DNA from: Saturnia japonica
Lineage: Eukaryota > Arthropoda > Insecta > Lepidoptera > Saturniidae
DNA: 64,000 nt
Reading direction: 5' to 3'
Assembly: GCA_033032175.1 (NCBI GenBank)
Contig: CM065320.1
Location: 2,046,001-2,110,000 of the forward strand
Of the stretch, positions 25,874-38,109 are shown piece by piece; within the stretch, counting starts at the first letter, position 1, and every line of letters begins with the position of its first letter. The translations under genes and the position numbers were made by a program. The notes beneath the pieces were generated by a model that had not been told where the DNA came from, did not search any database, and saw nothing but the letters and a program-made list of their open reading frames with translations.

Positions 25874-28400
25874 AATTGCTCACTTCATATAATACGATTA
25901 TATCTTATCATACTTCGCTATCAGGACTATAGACAGTTTTAATATAAAATATATAAAATAAATATAAAGTTGTACTCATAAATTATTGTTAACGCCGAAA
26001 ACGTAATAATTACACGTTTGATTATTTTCGTTTTACCGAGAATACGACGTCACTAAAAAACTTATTAAAAAATATATGGTAATATCTTGTTTTTTGAAAA
26101 TTATTGTACCAAAGCATGTAGGCCATGAGTCGCAACCAAACGAAACAAAAACGAAGAGCTAAATTTAATAAAAAGTATTATTATCATGGTCATTCTATTG
26201 ACTTGAGGTCTTTCGTGTCAATTTTGACAATATGCAACTCCAATTTCACATGCAGTGTCTACCCGACTCGCCCACAAAATTAATCAACGCTCCACTTTTT
26301 TCATATTGTTAGTTTTTAATATCCATAATCGTTCAACCAGCCTTTTATTCTTGACCGCTAATTAAGATTTTATTCCATTTTTTTGCGAAAAGTTACTCTA
26401 AATATATTTCCAATCTTTTTTTTAATTTTAACTTATTCTACGGATTTGTAATATTTATTTAACAACAGGATTTTGTGTTATTTAAAAAGCAACAGCTAAA
26501 AATTTATATTCTGTTATAGAACACTACCTAAGAAAAAGCTTTTCTGTCATTTCATATCAAAGGCGCAGATCCCCATGTGACCCCCCAATGACCTATCCAT
26601 ATCAAGTTATGATCATGTGATTCACCACATGTGTGGTGTTGTAGACCTACTGGAGACCTGACAGTGGTGGCGAAGTTTCCAGATCGTGACCTGATAATTG
26701 GTGTAAAGTGATTCATTTTAATTTGAACTGAAAACCTTTATTTATGGTACAACTTTTTATAATTTTGGAATTAGGTGCTAAATGTAGCAAATTTCAATTA
26801 TTATTCAATTTTCATATTAAATTATGTAAAACTTGTAAGACACCTTTTCATTATATGTATAAATTGTATTTATGACATTTCATTTCATTACCCTTTTATT
26901 ATATTTCCTCCTTTAAATCAACTAATTAATTATCCACACGACACACTATTAAGTGAGTAATTTTTGAATAAATATATATACATGTATATATGTAATTAAT
27001 TGCTCGGAATATTTATATAATATTTAGATAATATTTTACCATCGAAGTTTAGTACAAATTTAGAGTTTATTACAAGTACACCCAGGAAATCTTGGTGGCC
27101 CAGTTGTTGCTACATAAAACAACAACCTCTCTACCTATTACATGAATAATAGATAACAGAACTTAGATATTATATATATTATTCATAAATTTTATTATTA
27201 TATTATTCGAGTCTAGTATGTATACACCAACTTTTTTGTTAAATCTTTTGTGATAATAAATTTCACAATTAGGTAATTATTAAAGAAATTGACCAGTGAT
27301 AAACATAATATTGTGAAGCAAACTAGATGATTGAGACATTTTTTTAAATCTATTCGTTTAAAAAGAAGACGTGTCGTTATTTAAAATTGCCAATATATTC
27401 TGGACTGAAACACTATTAAGCAGGTATTTCTTAGAGATGAGTTGTTGAGCAGATAACATTTACAGGCTAGTATTATTTCATCAGTCAAGAGAAAGAGTAG
27501 TCATTTTAAATGCGAACAAAAAATGTTAGGAATATTAAAACCTAGCATAATCCCGGGCAACGCATATTATAATGATAGACTTAATATTATTTACGTTAAA
27601 TGAGACCTTAGTTGTTGTGGTACGTTGATATAGAATTAAAAATGGAAGACTAAAATCTTACAGAAACTAATAGCACTTTATTATCAGTCTGGACACTTAT
27701 AAGCTTAATATTTTAAATAACCATAACATATCTTTATTTCCTTTTAAATATGCGACTTATAGTAAAAATTGCTTTAATCTTCTTACTATATGACATCAAT
27801 AATTAATGGAAATTCATTAAAAGCAAATCATCATAAAAGTACTCTTATTTCAACTTTTCAACAATTACTATCAAAGTATTTATTATTAGTCAAAAACTAG
27901 TAAAATTGTATAAGATTCTTTTGTTCCTTTTTATCTTTAATGTCCGGTTTCTGAGGTTCCTAATTACCTGCTCATTAGCTTTTGATTCCATTAAGATAAC
28001 TGTAGCTTAAACTAAGTTTATCTAATCATTTGTTTCTGAATAAATTTGAGACTGTTCGACAACTATCTATCCAATAAGTAGTTCAATAAGTTGCCAATAG
28101 ATGGAACCTTTACCAAATTTATAGTAAATGTATAAATATATTCTATTTTTAGGACTGAACTGAATAGATCGTACTTAACGTACGTAAATAAAACTTAATG
28201 GTTTAGAAATAAAATAGAAGTAAAATATATTAAAATTAATATGCCTACCAAAGAAATTTAAAAGAAACATTTTTATTTTTATTTTACAGAAATAAAAACT
28301 TCGATAATGTTTGTTTGTCTTTCAGTCGGATATATCGGGTGTCTACTATCTGTTTTTGTCAGATCAGACGTCAAACAACTATCTGATAGATAAACGCTTC
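23653..28400. other. Intergenic, no gene recognised
   Basis: AT-rich DNA. An open frame at 24606-24842 (78 codons) has a more protein-like second half but matches nothing I know. A repeat tail with a microsatellite is listed separately at 25819. A GCAGGTGC E-box (complement) lies at 24961-24968. No exon-intron structure can be supported. Confidence 0.4.
25819..25870. repeat. Compound (AC)n(AT)n microsatellite
   Basis: About 11 AC units are followed directly by about 15 AT units. The flank just upstream, TTTCATAGAAATCATTGGAG then CCGTTTCCAAGAAACC, resembles the 3' tails of insect interspersed repeats that end in such tracts, so the microsatellite may be the tail of an old element. Confidence 0.85.
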
Positions 28401-28411
28401 ATTTTGTTTAG

Positions 28412-30673
28412 TTTTTTTTTTTTTTTTTTTGAACTGACTACACTGTTAGCCTTAGGGGCCCTATCCAAAAACAGAGCCGCTGCGGCTTTTACAGCTTCAA
28501 CGAACTTGGGGGAGAGCGCCTAGGGCACTCAGCCGCGAAAGTTTGTGACGACCCGCACGAGGGTGCCAGAGTGGCCGAACCTCGGCTCGGGCGGTCGTCG
28601 CGAATGCGAAAAGGTCGCGATCTATCTAATTCCCTAATCCTAAGAGAATTCGAACTAACTAACATATAGGTACTCATATGCACGTTCCCCTCCCAGGAGG
28701 ATGTGTATTTAGTAATCGGAATGGTTTTTCTACACTAACTAGCGCATTAGTCTAACTAGCGTAAAAAAAGAAAAAAAAGGTCCCTTACAGAACCTATGTA
28801 CCTGTGTGGTGTGCACGTGTGTGTGTTCATACGTGTGTAATGTTGTATGTGGGTAGCTAAGTGTTGCACGTATAGTGTCACTTGTATCGCGCGGGCGGCT
28901 GCCTGACCCAAGGGCTTCACACCGAGGAACGGACCTAGGCTTGGGTTGCCGCTAGAGAGGGTGGACGTGACGGGTGTACGGGAGCGAAGTTGACCGCCCG
29001 TCCTCTGCGGAGTGAACGGTGGTAACGCGGGCGTGGGCGGTGGCACGCTCTGTTTGGAGAGGCGGTGGAATAGAACGCGTTTGCTGTTTCGATTTGGTCG
29101 AGCGGGTCAGTGAAGATATTACGCGGCCGGCGTTTACTCCGGCAGGCGTTGGGGTCGGGAACATATGAAGCTGCCACTTTGATTAAAGGATTCGCGTGGT
29201 TCGACGCAGTGTCGAAATAAGAGCGAGAAAGGTATTTGGCATAAGCATGTATCGAAGGAAGGTCCATATCTCTATGGAGATCTTCCATACGAACATACCA
29301 AGGGGCGCCGGTAAGGCGGTGAAGAAACCTATTCTGGATGGTTTGTAAACGATCCCAATTATATCTTGGCATATGTGTGAACACAACGCAGCTATATGTC
29401 ATAATCGGTCGGATACACATCTTGTAGAGCGTAAGCTTGTGTCTCGTAGACATTTTGATTGGAGCACATAACAGAGGATGCAATCGGGCGAGAGTCCAGG
29501 CGGCCCTTTTCCTAACCAGAGTGATGTGGCGTATAAAGGAGAGTCTACTATCTAGCGTTACACCTAGATATTTGGCCTCCTTTACCCAGGGGATCGGATT
29601 ACCGAAGAGTTCAAGGGGATGATCCTTGAGTTTTTTCGGTATTTGTGAGGCGGTTTGGTCGAAGAGCACCGCTGCGCTCTTCATGGGGTTGATGGCTATT
29701 CGCCAGTCGTTAAACCACTCCCCGAGAGTGGTCACGGCTCTTTGGATTCTACATTTGAGGTTGGGTTTTTGCCTTTGAGAGGAGTATATGACTGTATCGT
29801 CAGCGTATAACCCTACCTCAACTTTCGTGGGAAGTTTTGGTAGATCACTGACATACAGATTGAAGAGGCTAGGGGCCAGGATGGAACCTTGGGGGACGCC
29901 TGAGCATATGGGGTGGGGTGTGGATAGTTCACCTTCCACTCTGTAGCGAAAGGTGCGGTCTTTGAGGTAATCGCGGATGATTTTAACTAATCTATCGGGG
30001 ACTTCGCGGGAGTACAGCTTATAGACTAATCCTTCGTGCCAGACCTTATCAAAGGCCTTGGCTACGTCGAAAAAAACTGCCAGTGTACGACGGGGTTTAT
30101 ATAACTCGGAAAAGTTAAACAAAATGTGCTCCGTGAGGCGGTGCACTTGATGAGTGCAAGAATGTCTAGCACGAAAACCGAATTGCTCAGGCGGATAGAG
30201 GTTTTTCTCCTCTATTACGGACTTGAGACGGTTCAGAAGGAGCCACTCATAGATTTTACCTAGGGTATTGAGAAGACTGATAGGGCGATAGCTGTTGGGA
30301 AGTGACGCGCTCTTGCCGGGCTTGTGAATACCTATGACAATGGCCGTTTTCCAGACGGCTGGAAAATGGCAGTTGGCTATGGCTACATTGAAGATGCAGA
30401 CCAATAGAGTTATGAGGTGATCGGGAAGAAGTTTGAGTACTTCGTTCCTGATCCCGTCGGGACCTGGTGACTTTTTTAAGTTTAAAGCTTTTGAGTATGG
30501 CACAGACCTCCTCAGAAGTGACTGGGGACAGGGATTCTGATGCGGGGAGCTTATTCAGCTCCCCCACGCGGGCTTCGATATCTCTGACTCGGTCGGTATT
30601 TGCGTTGACGCTGTTCGGGGAGCACTGGCTCTCCAAACAAGCGGCAAGGCACTCCGCTTGTCGATGGTATCGA
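28412..30673 (-). mobile_element. 5'-truncated jockey-like non-LTR retrotransposon
   Basis: A minus-strand LINE about 2.26 kb long. Its poly(A) tail appears as a T run at 28412-28430. The insertion is flanked by a target-site duplication of 11-13 bp: ATTTTGTTTAG(TT) at 28401-28413 and again at 30674-30686. The 5' end is truncated within ORF2, typical of target-primed reverse transcription. The segment between the ORF stop and the tail (28431-28934) is the 3'UTR, and a second copy of its end lies at 45005-45260. GC content is clearly above that of the surroundings. Confidence 0.9.
28935..30673 (-). pseudogene. LINE ORF2 reverse transcriptase, truncated and frameshifted
   Basis: The main open frame (28935-30503) gives 522 residues with the RT core: SPGPDG near residue 12, motif A as FFDVAKAFDKVWH, motif B as GVPQGSILAPSLFNLY, and the catalytic YADD in VGLYADDTVIYSS. 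The region after the RT is the usual conserved C-terminal part of jockey ORF2. The endonuclease and the beginning of ORF2 are missing. Upstream coding sequence continues in another frame (30673 to about 30475); the switch sits at an A-run near 30473-30479, consistent with a one-base indel. The RT catalytic residues are intact, but the copy should be dead through truncation. Confidence 0.9.
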
Positions 30674-30686
30674 ATTTTGTTTAGTT

Positions 30687-32019
30687 AATTTGAACCAAGT
30701 TTATCGTATGATGGTGTCTTCGAAAATGCAATTTGATGAGCTATTGAACCAATAGGCGCTATTGGACAGATAAACTACAGTGAAAAATACCGCAGATACC
30801 AGGCATAGGAGAACATAATTTTTTTTTAATAATTAGAAGGGAAACTTAAATACAGCTAAAACAATAAAATAAACTTAAGAGTAAAACTGAATGCTATTTA
30901 AAAGTTAAAATGAAACATATTTGGCAGGCATAATGTTAATCTGATTGAGAATGCCATCAAGGCGTTTGTCTATAAACAATGTACAAAACACGGTACTTTA
31001 TAGGGCAGCTGTCTCCTGACCACAGGGGCAAAAAGTGTACAGATACGATCAGGTCGAATTACATTCGGGCACGGGTCCCGCCGGTGGCGAACGAAAAAAT
31101 TCACACAAAAAAAGAGTAAAACTGCCGTCGCGTCGCCGCGGTGTAAACAACTCACTATTTATGAGAATTATAGTTTTTGTACTGACTTTGCAAACTCGCG
31201 AACTGTATATATTTAATGTGCAAATACAAAGTTACAGAGTTGATGACTTTTCCTGGTTCTTTGACTCGCCGATCACGGTCAATTAAAAGATAGAGAGACA
31301 GAAATAAAATTTACGATGTCCGAAAATTTAAAAGCTTTATGTCACCGATAATGTATGTCGATTTTAACGGTTTCCCGCATTTGTTCGGTATCGCGAAATA
31401 ATATGATCCTAATATCGCCACCGCGTTCGAATCGCGAACAATACGCGATTCTCCATGGCTTTTAAACATCAATAGGACGGTATTTAGATGATTTTTTTTT
31501 CGACCAACGTACGTACTGTTCTCTTATTTGCCTTTTGTCAGGTTGTGGGCGCGACAAAGCCACAAACATACCACGCTGAGCGACCGACAGATTTTTTTGC
31601 GAAAATTTCGTATTTTATTTCATTTTATAGAAGATCTTTACGTAGAAAAAGTACGCATATATGTATGAAGGAAAAAATGTAATAGAAGATACACTATGAT
31701 GTATTACCTCGTAGGTAGAGTCCCATTATGGATAAGAGCCTTTTATAGTCGTTTGGTTGCTGCGTTTTTAAAATTTAGTGAGCTCCGTATTTTATCGTAA
31801 CGCAAGTTACAATTACTCTTTTATAGATATAGAGTTAAAACCAAAGGGCATAATTATATGATTATCTCATAAAAATAAATGTTATATGGCGTATTTTTTT
31901 AAATTTGAATACTGGGTGAAAACATTAATGAAAAAATAATTTTAATATGATCTAAGAAAAAGGATTCCGGCTGATAGAAAATACTGGTTGTCGCTTTTAA
32001 TTAAATCCAACATTATGTT
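30687..32019. other. Intergenic, no gene recognised
   Basis: Unique DNA with moderately GC-richer parts at about 31020-31160 and 31370-31450. The open frames here (up to 83 codons) lack domain signals. A GCAGCTGT E-box lies at about 31006-31013. Confidence 0.4.
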
Positions 32020-32340
32020 ACCACACCAAAATCAAATGTTGAAAAGTTATTTGACCTTATCCTATCATCTCTATTCCACTACAAAATCACGCGGACTGTT
32101 CTACAGAGTCACAGCTACAAGGCACGAACAGAGAAGTTCAGTAATTTTTACTTTTGTCGTACCGTGCATATTTGGAATTATCTCCCAGCCAACGTGTTCC
32201 CTCTTTCCTATGATATTGAGTCCTTCAACGAAGCGTGAAAAGGCATTTCAGCAGGCTTGTACGACGTCGACGATCACTGTTGTTTATTAACTGTACCTTA
32301 CCATCAAGCGCTGTGTAGTCATTTTTTCAAGCTAGTATAA
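32020..32340 (+). pseudogene. C-terminal tail of a LINE reverse transcriptase ORF
   Basis: One frame (positions congruent to 32041) reads EKLFDLILSSLFHYKITRT, later CRTVHIWNYLPANVFPLSYD, and runs to a stop at 32338-32340. The pattern R-T-V-x-x-W-N-x-L-P is the typical end of RT ORFs in jockey, CR1 and related LINEs. An in-frame TGA at 32236-32238 interrupts it, and coding similarity stops at about 32020. This family differs from the 28412 LINE, because the C-terminal sequences do not match. It is a dead fragment. Confidence 0.7.
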
Positions 32341-33879
32341 AAAAGGAATGTAAGATTAAAATTTAGACTTATGTATAATTCAAGGATTAACTTTAAATAA
32401 AAAACATTGCATGTGTGATAAATTTAAGTATAATTATAGGATAGTTTATTACACCTTGTAGTAAACTGCACTAGCATTGACAAAATTTGCGGTCTACTCG
32501 GGTATTATAGTCGCAAGGATAGTTATATATCCATAAATTACTTCCGATCACGAAACATTAAAGATCAACCTAAATTATTATTTCGTGTCTCCGTTCGGTA
32601 GTGACTTATTCTTCTAACAATTGGACCTCCCGCGTTAAGTTGACCAATTTGTTACATATCTATCTACCCTTATGACGTTATTAGGAAAATAAGATATCAC
32701 CTTGTGTGGCCAATACCTCCTGCTACCTTCCTGTTTCACGCAGAGCGATGGACATAAGTTTTGACACCATTAGAGATACGGTAAAGATAAAAATAATCAG
32801 GGCTTGACCACAATAAGATTGTACCAATGGCTTTGCTAAAACTTTTCTTTTCACGAAATTTGATCTTTAAAAACAAACGAATAAGGGAAATTATCGCTTG
32901 AAAGATCTGATTATCCATGCATCCCATTTCGCAAACAAAAACAATTTATCATTCCATACCCAAATACATCCCGTACTATCTGATCTACTTACTTATGTTT
33001 TTTTTTTGCAGTTTGCTGTTTCTTATTAAGACCGCATTTTTGTTTCAAATATCAAACTAAATGGATGTGTAAATAAGCTGAGATGCGACTTCATCGATAA
33101 CTGATTTATTGATAGTTTTTACTCGATAGGACTAGACAATATTATATTATACTCATTTCAAAAATATATTTATTATTAGTGTTTTTTTACACAAACGAAC
33201 GTATGCACTGTATTTTCAACTTGTAATAAGTTAAAATTTTATCTATTATATTATTGAAATGTTACGATCATATAATAATATTAGGTATAATCAACAATTT
33301 CTAAAAACATATTACATACAAAGTTTTTAATTTTAGCCCATTGGATAAGAGGAAAAGGTATAAAACTATAGTGGAACTCACAATGGAAACTTATGGTCAA
33401 TAAAATAATTATTAAAAAATTGCAATAGAATACCGAGGAAGCAACCCAAAAGCAATAAAAAAAATTGTTATAGGTAAAATCATTATTATTTGCTTTCGAT
33501 TTCTACCGCGATTAAAATCTACCGATATCATTAACGAAATCGAAACCTACCATGCGTTATGCTACTGAATGTCCTGTCTACAATGGACGTGGCACAAAAG
33601 AGTCCAGACCGCAATAAAAGCGTACCAATAAAAAGTAAAATTCGAGTAAAGGAAGTGCACGGCGCGGTACCGCGACGGTGCGGGGCGGAAATGCAAAATC
33701 ACATTGTGCGAACTTGCACGTGTTCCGGAACGTTTTGTGCACGCCCCTGCACTGCGGCCAAAAGGCACCGTGAAAGCCTACGCTTATATATATAAGCTTT
33801 TTTCAGAATTCATTTAACCAAACTTTATATTCCAATTACAGTACTCGACTTTTTAATAATCTTTATATTATGTTTAGTG
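32341..33879. other. Intergenic, with a GC-richer segment at 33560-33790
   Basis: No gene. The 33560-33790 segment is unusually GC-rich and contains GCGGTACCGCGACGGTGCG and GCACGTGTTCCGGAACG, followed by a 16-bp palindrome centred on a TATATATA run near 33780. Open frames on both strands here (78 and 68 codons) overlap each other and have no domain. It may be a promoter-like or regulatory segment. Confidence 0.3.
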
Positions 33880-34145
33880 TTATGATGGTCATAACCTCAT
33901 CTGCTATTAAGTAACGAGGTAACTCAAGATGGCTCTCCTGGTACACACCTTTAAGTGCTTGGTGACAGATTTTCAACTTGAGGGTGGTAGTTAGCTAGGC
34001 TGGTATTAGAAAATACCCTACTAACATCGTATATTTTCATCACGATGTTTTCCTTCACCGATAAGCTCAGGCTCGTTGTAGGTATTCGAACTCACGTCTA
34101 TCGACGGTGTCCATAAACGCTGCCACTGAGCTTACATTGCTTTGA
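33880..34145 (-). repeat. SINE family S1 copy
   Basis: It contains GGTGACAGATTTTCAACTTG, AGGGTGGTAGTTAGCTAG and TTTTCATCACGATGTTTTCC, then ATTCGAACTCACGTCTATCG, the complement of the B box and its flank. It is the closest match in the window to the copy at 2290-2575. Confidence 0.7.
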
Positions 34146-34543
34146 CTATACCGAGTGTGCAATTAAAAATAAGATATATAAATATGAAACTTATGGTGAA
34201 CCTTTCCAAACCATTCTAAACTTTCAAACGCAAAACAATTGGAATATAATTTTTTGGTAAAGGTGTAGAATTGTAAGCAATGTACGTTAACTTTTCTTCT
34301 ATTTACAAAATATACTCTGTTGTGAAGCTTGGTTAGAAAAACATAAGCTTTGTCTTAGTTTTTAAATATTAGAAGTTTTTCGTTTTTTACTGACAGAATA
34401 GTTTTTTTAATTTTAATATGAATATATTCAATTCATTGTATTCATTTGCAACTTAGATAAGAAAAATAAATACACAACGAAAGAAATAATTTTAAGATTT
34501 GTTGTTTAATTAATTCAAAGTTAAAATCAAGAAAAAAAATCAA

Positions 34544-35199
34544 TACTATACTAATATAATAAAGCGGAATGTTTTTTTTGTTTGTTTGTTTAAACACGCT
34601 AATCTCTGGAATTATTTATTATTTTTGTGCATGATAGCCAGATTAACGATGAATAGTGTAGGCTATCTAACATTAGGCTATAGCTCTTAGTTAGCCTTGA
34701 ATATTGAATTTTGTTACGTAAGTCGGAAGTGGAAGTGTTCCCGAACTGCTTTATCCGTGTCCGCTGGCGTAGTGGCTAATGATCTGTAAATAAAATATTC
34801 CACAAAAATATTGGCCCTTAGTATATCTAAAAAAAGTCCGCAATAGCATATGCCTATCTCTTATATATGAGCCACAATAAGGTTTTTTTTAAATATTTTT
34901 GTTGTTGTTGCAGGTTGAAAATTTATTAATGACAACTATTTATAGATATGGCATATAATTCCTTACGAACAAAAGTTACTTCGTCATAAAGATAAATTTA
35001 TGAATTTAAACTTTTCCCTATATAGCATGTTATTTGAACGCATAAATTAGGAAATAAAGCAAAATTACAAAAATTTAACACTCGACTCCGGTCTATCTGG
35101 GTCTATCATTATAGTACTGTAAGCTACACGCGTCCGTTGCGACGCGCGCGGTGTTTGTCGGATAAAATTAACACGGGTGAAACCGTGGGGCACACCTAG
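34544..35199 (+). mobile_element. Non-autonomous Helitron-like element, about 656 bp
   Basis: The start TACTATACTAATATAATAAA is close to the usual TCTATACTAATATTATAAA, and a GTTTGTTTGTTT run follows. The end is AACCGTGGGGCACACCTAG before a T. It belongs to the same family as the reversed copy at 54084-54749; both share the block after GTTTG that reads (A)CGCTAATCTC(T/A)GGAA. It is noncoding. Confidence 0.6.
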
Positions 35200-37065
35200 T
35201 ATGAATTATACCAAGAATGCAGGTTGTTATTAATATTGACAAAACATGAGTTTGATATGTGTATGTAGCAAAGTCTCTCTCTTTAAGTATAGAGTTATCT
35301 TTCTGTTTAAACTGTACTGTGGAACAGCGTAAAGCATAGTAATGTTAAAAGTTTACCTTTAGTGCACATTAATCTTTGTTATTGAGATTTACATAACTGG
35401 CTTTATCACATTTTCTACTACTTCTCATATCCATGACAATGGTATGTCACCACCAGCCCGCAACATACTAACAGGGCCGGCACGTTGGTGTCACCTCATT
35501 ATCGAGTACATCTACCAAAAGATAACATTCGCTAATACCATATTAGTTTATAAACGTGTGACCGGTTCGTTAGCAACTCTCAAAGATAAATATCTTTTGC
35601 AATACGTCTTAGTTCGCGGACGCTGTTCATTCTAGAAGCAAATAGGATCTTATAGGACGACGTGTGGAAATGGATAGATTTATCTCAGTTATGATTATAA
35701 TATATTAATCTCTGTATATTTTTTCTCAAAGGGTTTTTTGTGATTAGGCCATTTCTCCCTCAATTATTTATCAAAATTAATTTTTAAACAACTTTTTAAA
35801 AGCCTAAATTCACGCTACTGATGAAAAAAAAAAATGATTAAAACTATTTTAATAGAAATTACATCTGCTGTAAAAATAATATAAATTTTTTCTAGAGCCG
35901 TAGGGTTGGTACTAGCCAGGCGGACATTTGAAAATGTTCTACCACCATGTTATGATTTTATTACGATATTTTCCTTCACTAAAGCTTGACCTTATTGAAA
36001 CGGTGTCTAAATACGATCTCACCGAATCGTCAATATATCGTTGGTAGTTTGTTTTATATAATAATTCATAAGCGTAATATGGGAAGAACAAACTTTGTGT
36101 GTAGAATACACTTATAAAAAAACAATCCATATGCGATAACTCGTATAGTAAGTGAAAATAATGGATTTCCACGCATCTGTTTTATAATTCCCCGTTGAGA
36201 TGAGAATTTCGAAGGTGTTCCGTTGAAGAGCGCTTACGTACGCAAGCCCCTTTAGCTTCCAGCGTCTAGATATATTATGTTTTTCTAATCTCAGCGTTAA
36301 CGCCCCTTCATCTGAACGGTTTGGGTTAATAATATAGAATGTCTAGTTTTGAAAACGCGCGTTCGTCTGAATAGGGCCTTAACTGTTTACGCTGTAACTA
36401 AATACTCAAATGCAAGTGACGTCGCGTGAAATCTTTGTAAATTTTACTACAGTAGCTGACTGATTCCACTCAGAATATCAACAAGGTACATACAATTTAC
36501 ACAATATTCGTCTTTATATAAATGTTATTAAGAACTTCGTCTATAGCATTTAATAGTTTGTGAGTCCGTAATGCGTGTAATCAGCCCCTGATTGGTTTGA
36601 ATTAATCGCAGCGTGGATGCGTGACCGCTACCATTCAACTTACCGGCTAACCGCTCACGAAACAGCCTTTATGAGAAATTGTCCATGAGTACAGAGTAAA
36701 TTAAAAGTAATTGCGTAATTAAAACACGTACGTACCGCTTTCTGCGTGAAAAAGTGTTTTGAATTTGTTTTGATTACATTTACGGTATGTCTTATTCGTA
36801 TTTGTATTTTATTTTATTCCAATTGATAGTTTATGTCTGACATTTGTATTAATCGATCTCAGATTGGATAATTAAAATACAATTACCTTTTTAACTTTCG
36901 TATTGATTAAGGTACCTTATGAAATAAATTGGAGAATTATTTGCGACCGTCCGAAATCTTAAGTTTTTAAATATATCACCCATGCACAGTATAAAGGATA
37001 ATTTTATTTTACTGAAATTCTGCGTAAATTGACTGATTAATTACAAACTTTGATCATTACTAATT
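35200..37065. other. Intergenic with a SINE S1 fragment at 35890-36010
   Basis: The fragment at 35890-36010 keeps GGTACTAGCCAGGCGGAC, TTCTACCACCATGTTATG and TATTTTCCTTCACT of family S1 (minus orientation). The rest, including a balanced-composition stretch at 36180-36420, is unique. No gene is recognised. Confidence 0.45.
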
Positions 37066-37251
37066 GTTTTTGACGTGACAACGTCTTATAAATTGGTTTG
37101 CCGGGTGACACTTCAAGAAACTGCGTTACGCTCCGCTCACGTTATGCGCTCACAATGAGAGCGAGTGAGAGGCACGCGTCCCTTCCACTCGGGCATGGTT
37201 AGCCCGCCTAAGAGCGAGAGAGACAGACATAAAGTCGTTGTCACGTAAAAC
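37066..37251. mobile_element. MITE-like element, about 186 bp
   Basis: The terminal inverted repeats are imperfect: GTTTTTGACGTGACAACGTC at the left, and at the right the reverse complement reads GTTTTACGTGACAACGAC. The interior is much GC-richer than the flanks (GCGTTACGCTCCGCTCACG, GAGAGCGAGTGAGAGG). No coding capacity. The class is inferred from size, TIR-like ends and composition; superfamily and target duplication are not resolved. Confidence 0.5.
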
Positions 37252-38109
37252 TTTCGCCCGTATACCGACTTTACAGGCTACCAATTTTTACATTGGGCAT
37301 GATTTCTAGAAATGTATTCTTTGTTTGATGAAAATGTAATATTTTCATTAAAATTTCTTAATAACTGTGTTCCCATAGATGACATAAGTACATATATACA
37401 AACTTTTACGCACATTCATATGGCCTTGAGAGCCGAAGGGTTAAGGAACTTTTTATTATTTTTAATTGTTTTCTATTTCGCCAACGTCAATTGAGACAAA
37501 TACACGTTTTAGAGTTTAGTTAAATGTTTATAAATATAAAAAGTACACTGTACTTGTTACTCTTTATCTAATATTATATGCTACCTACCATAATATTAAC
37601 CAATGGGTAGCTTCCCGTTATTAGATTGAAAGTTTTGTTGCCTATAGTATAGCAATAAAACCATTAAAATAATGTAGCGGTCGACGGTAGAATAGTCATT
37701 CGTCACTGCTATTAAAACGAAGTGAAGCTTGCTACATAATTTGACTAACACAATCTTTACTTCTAATATAACTCAAATTGAATCCTCGATCATTTTAAAT
37801 AAATATTCTTGTATATAAGTAAAGCACAATTTATCATATTTTATAAAGGGTTCGAACTTAAAAATAAAAAAATATTAAAAGGGAGACAAAAAACCTGACT
37901 GCAAGAAAAAGACGACTAACATTTTATTGCTATTTTTGCTTTTTATTTGATTCCAAGACGTCGTATTTAAATACTTTATAGCCTATGTCACTCCCACAGT
38001 TACGACGAATCTAATGACACCTCGTATGCTAAAATCCATCAAGCCGTATAGGCTACAGAGCGTGCAAAAGAAATACGCATACATACATACGCTCGAAAAA
38101 CAAAACATT

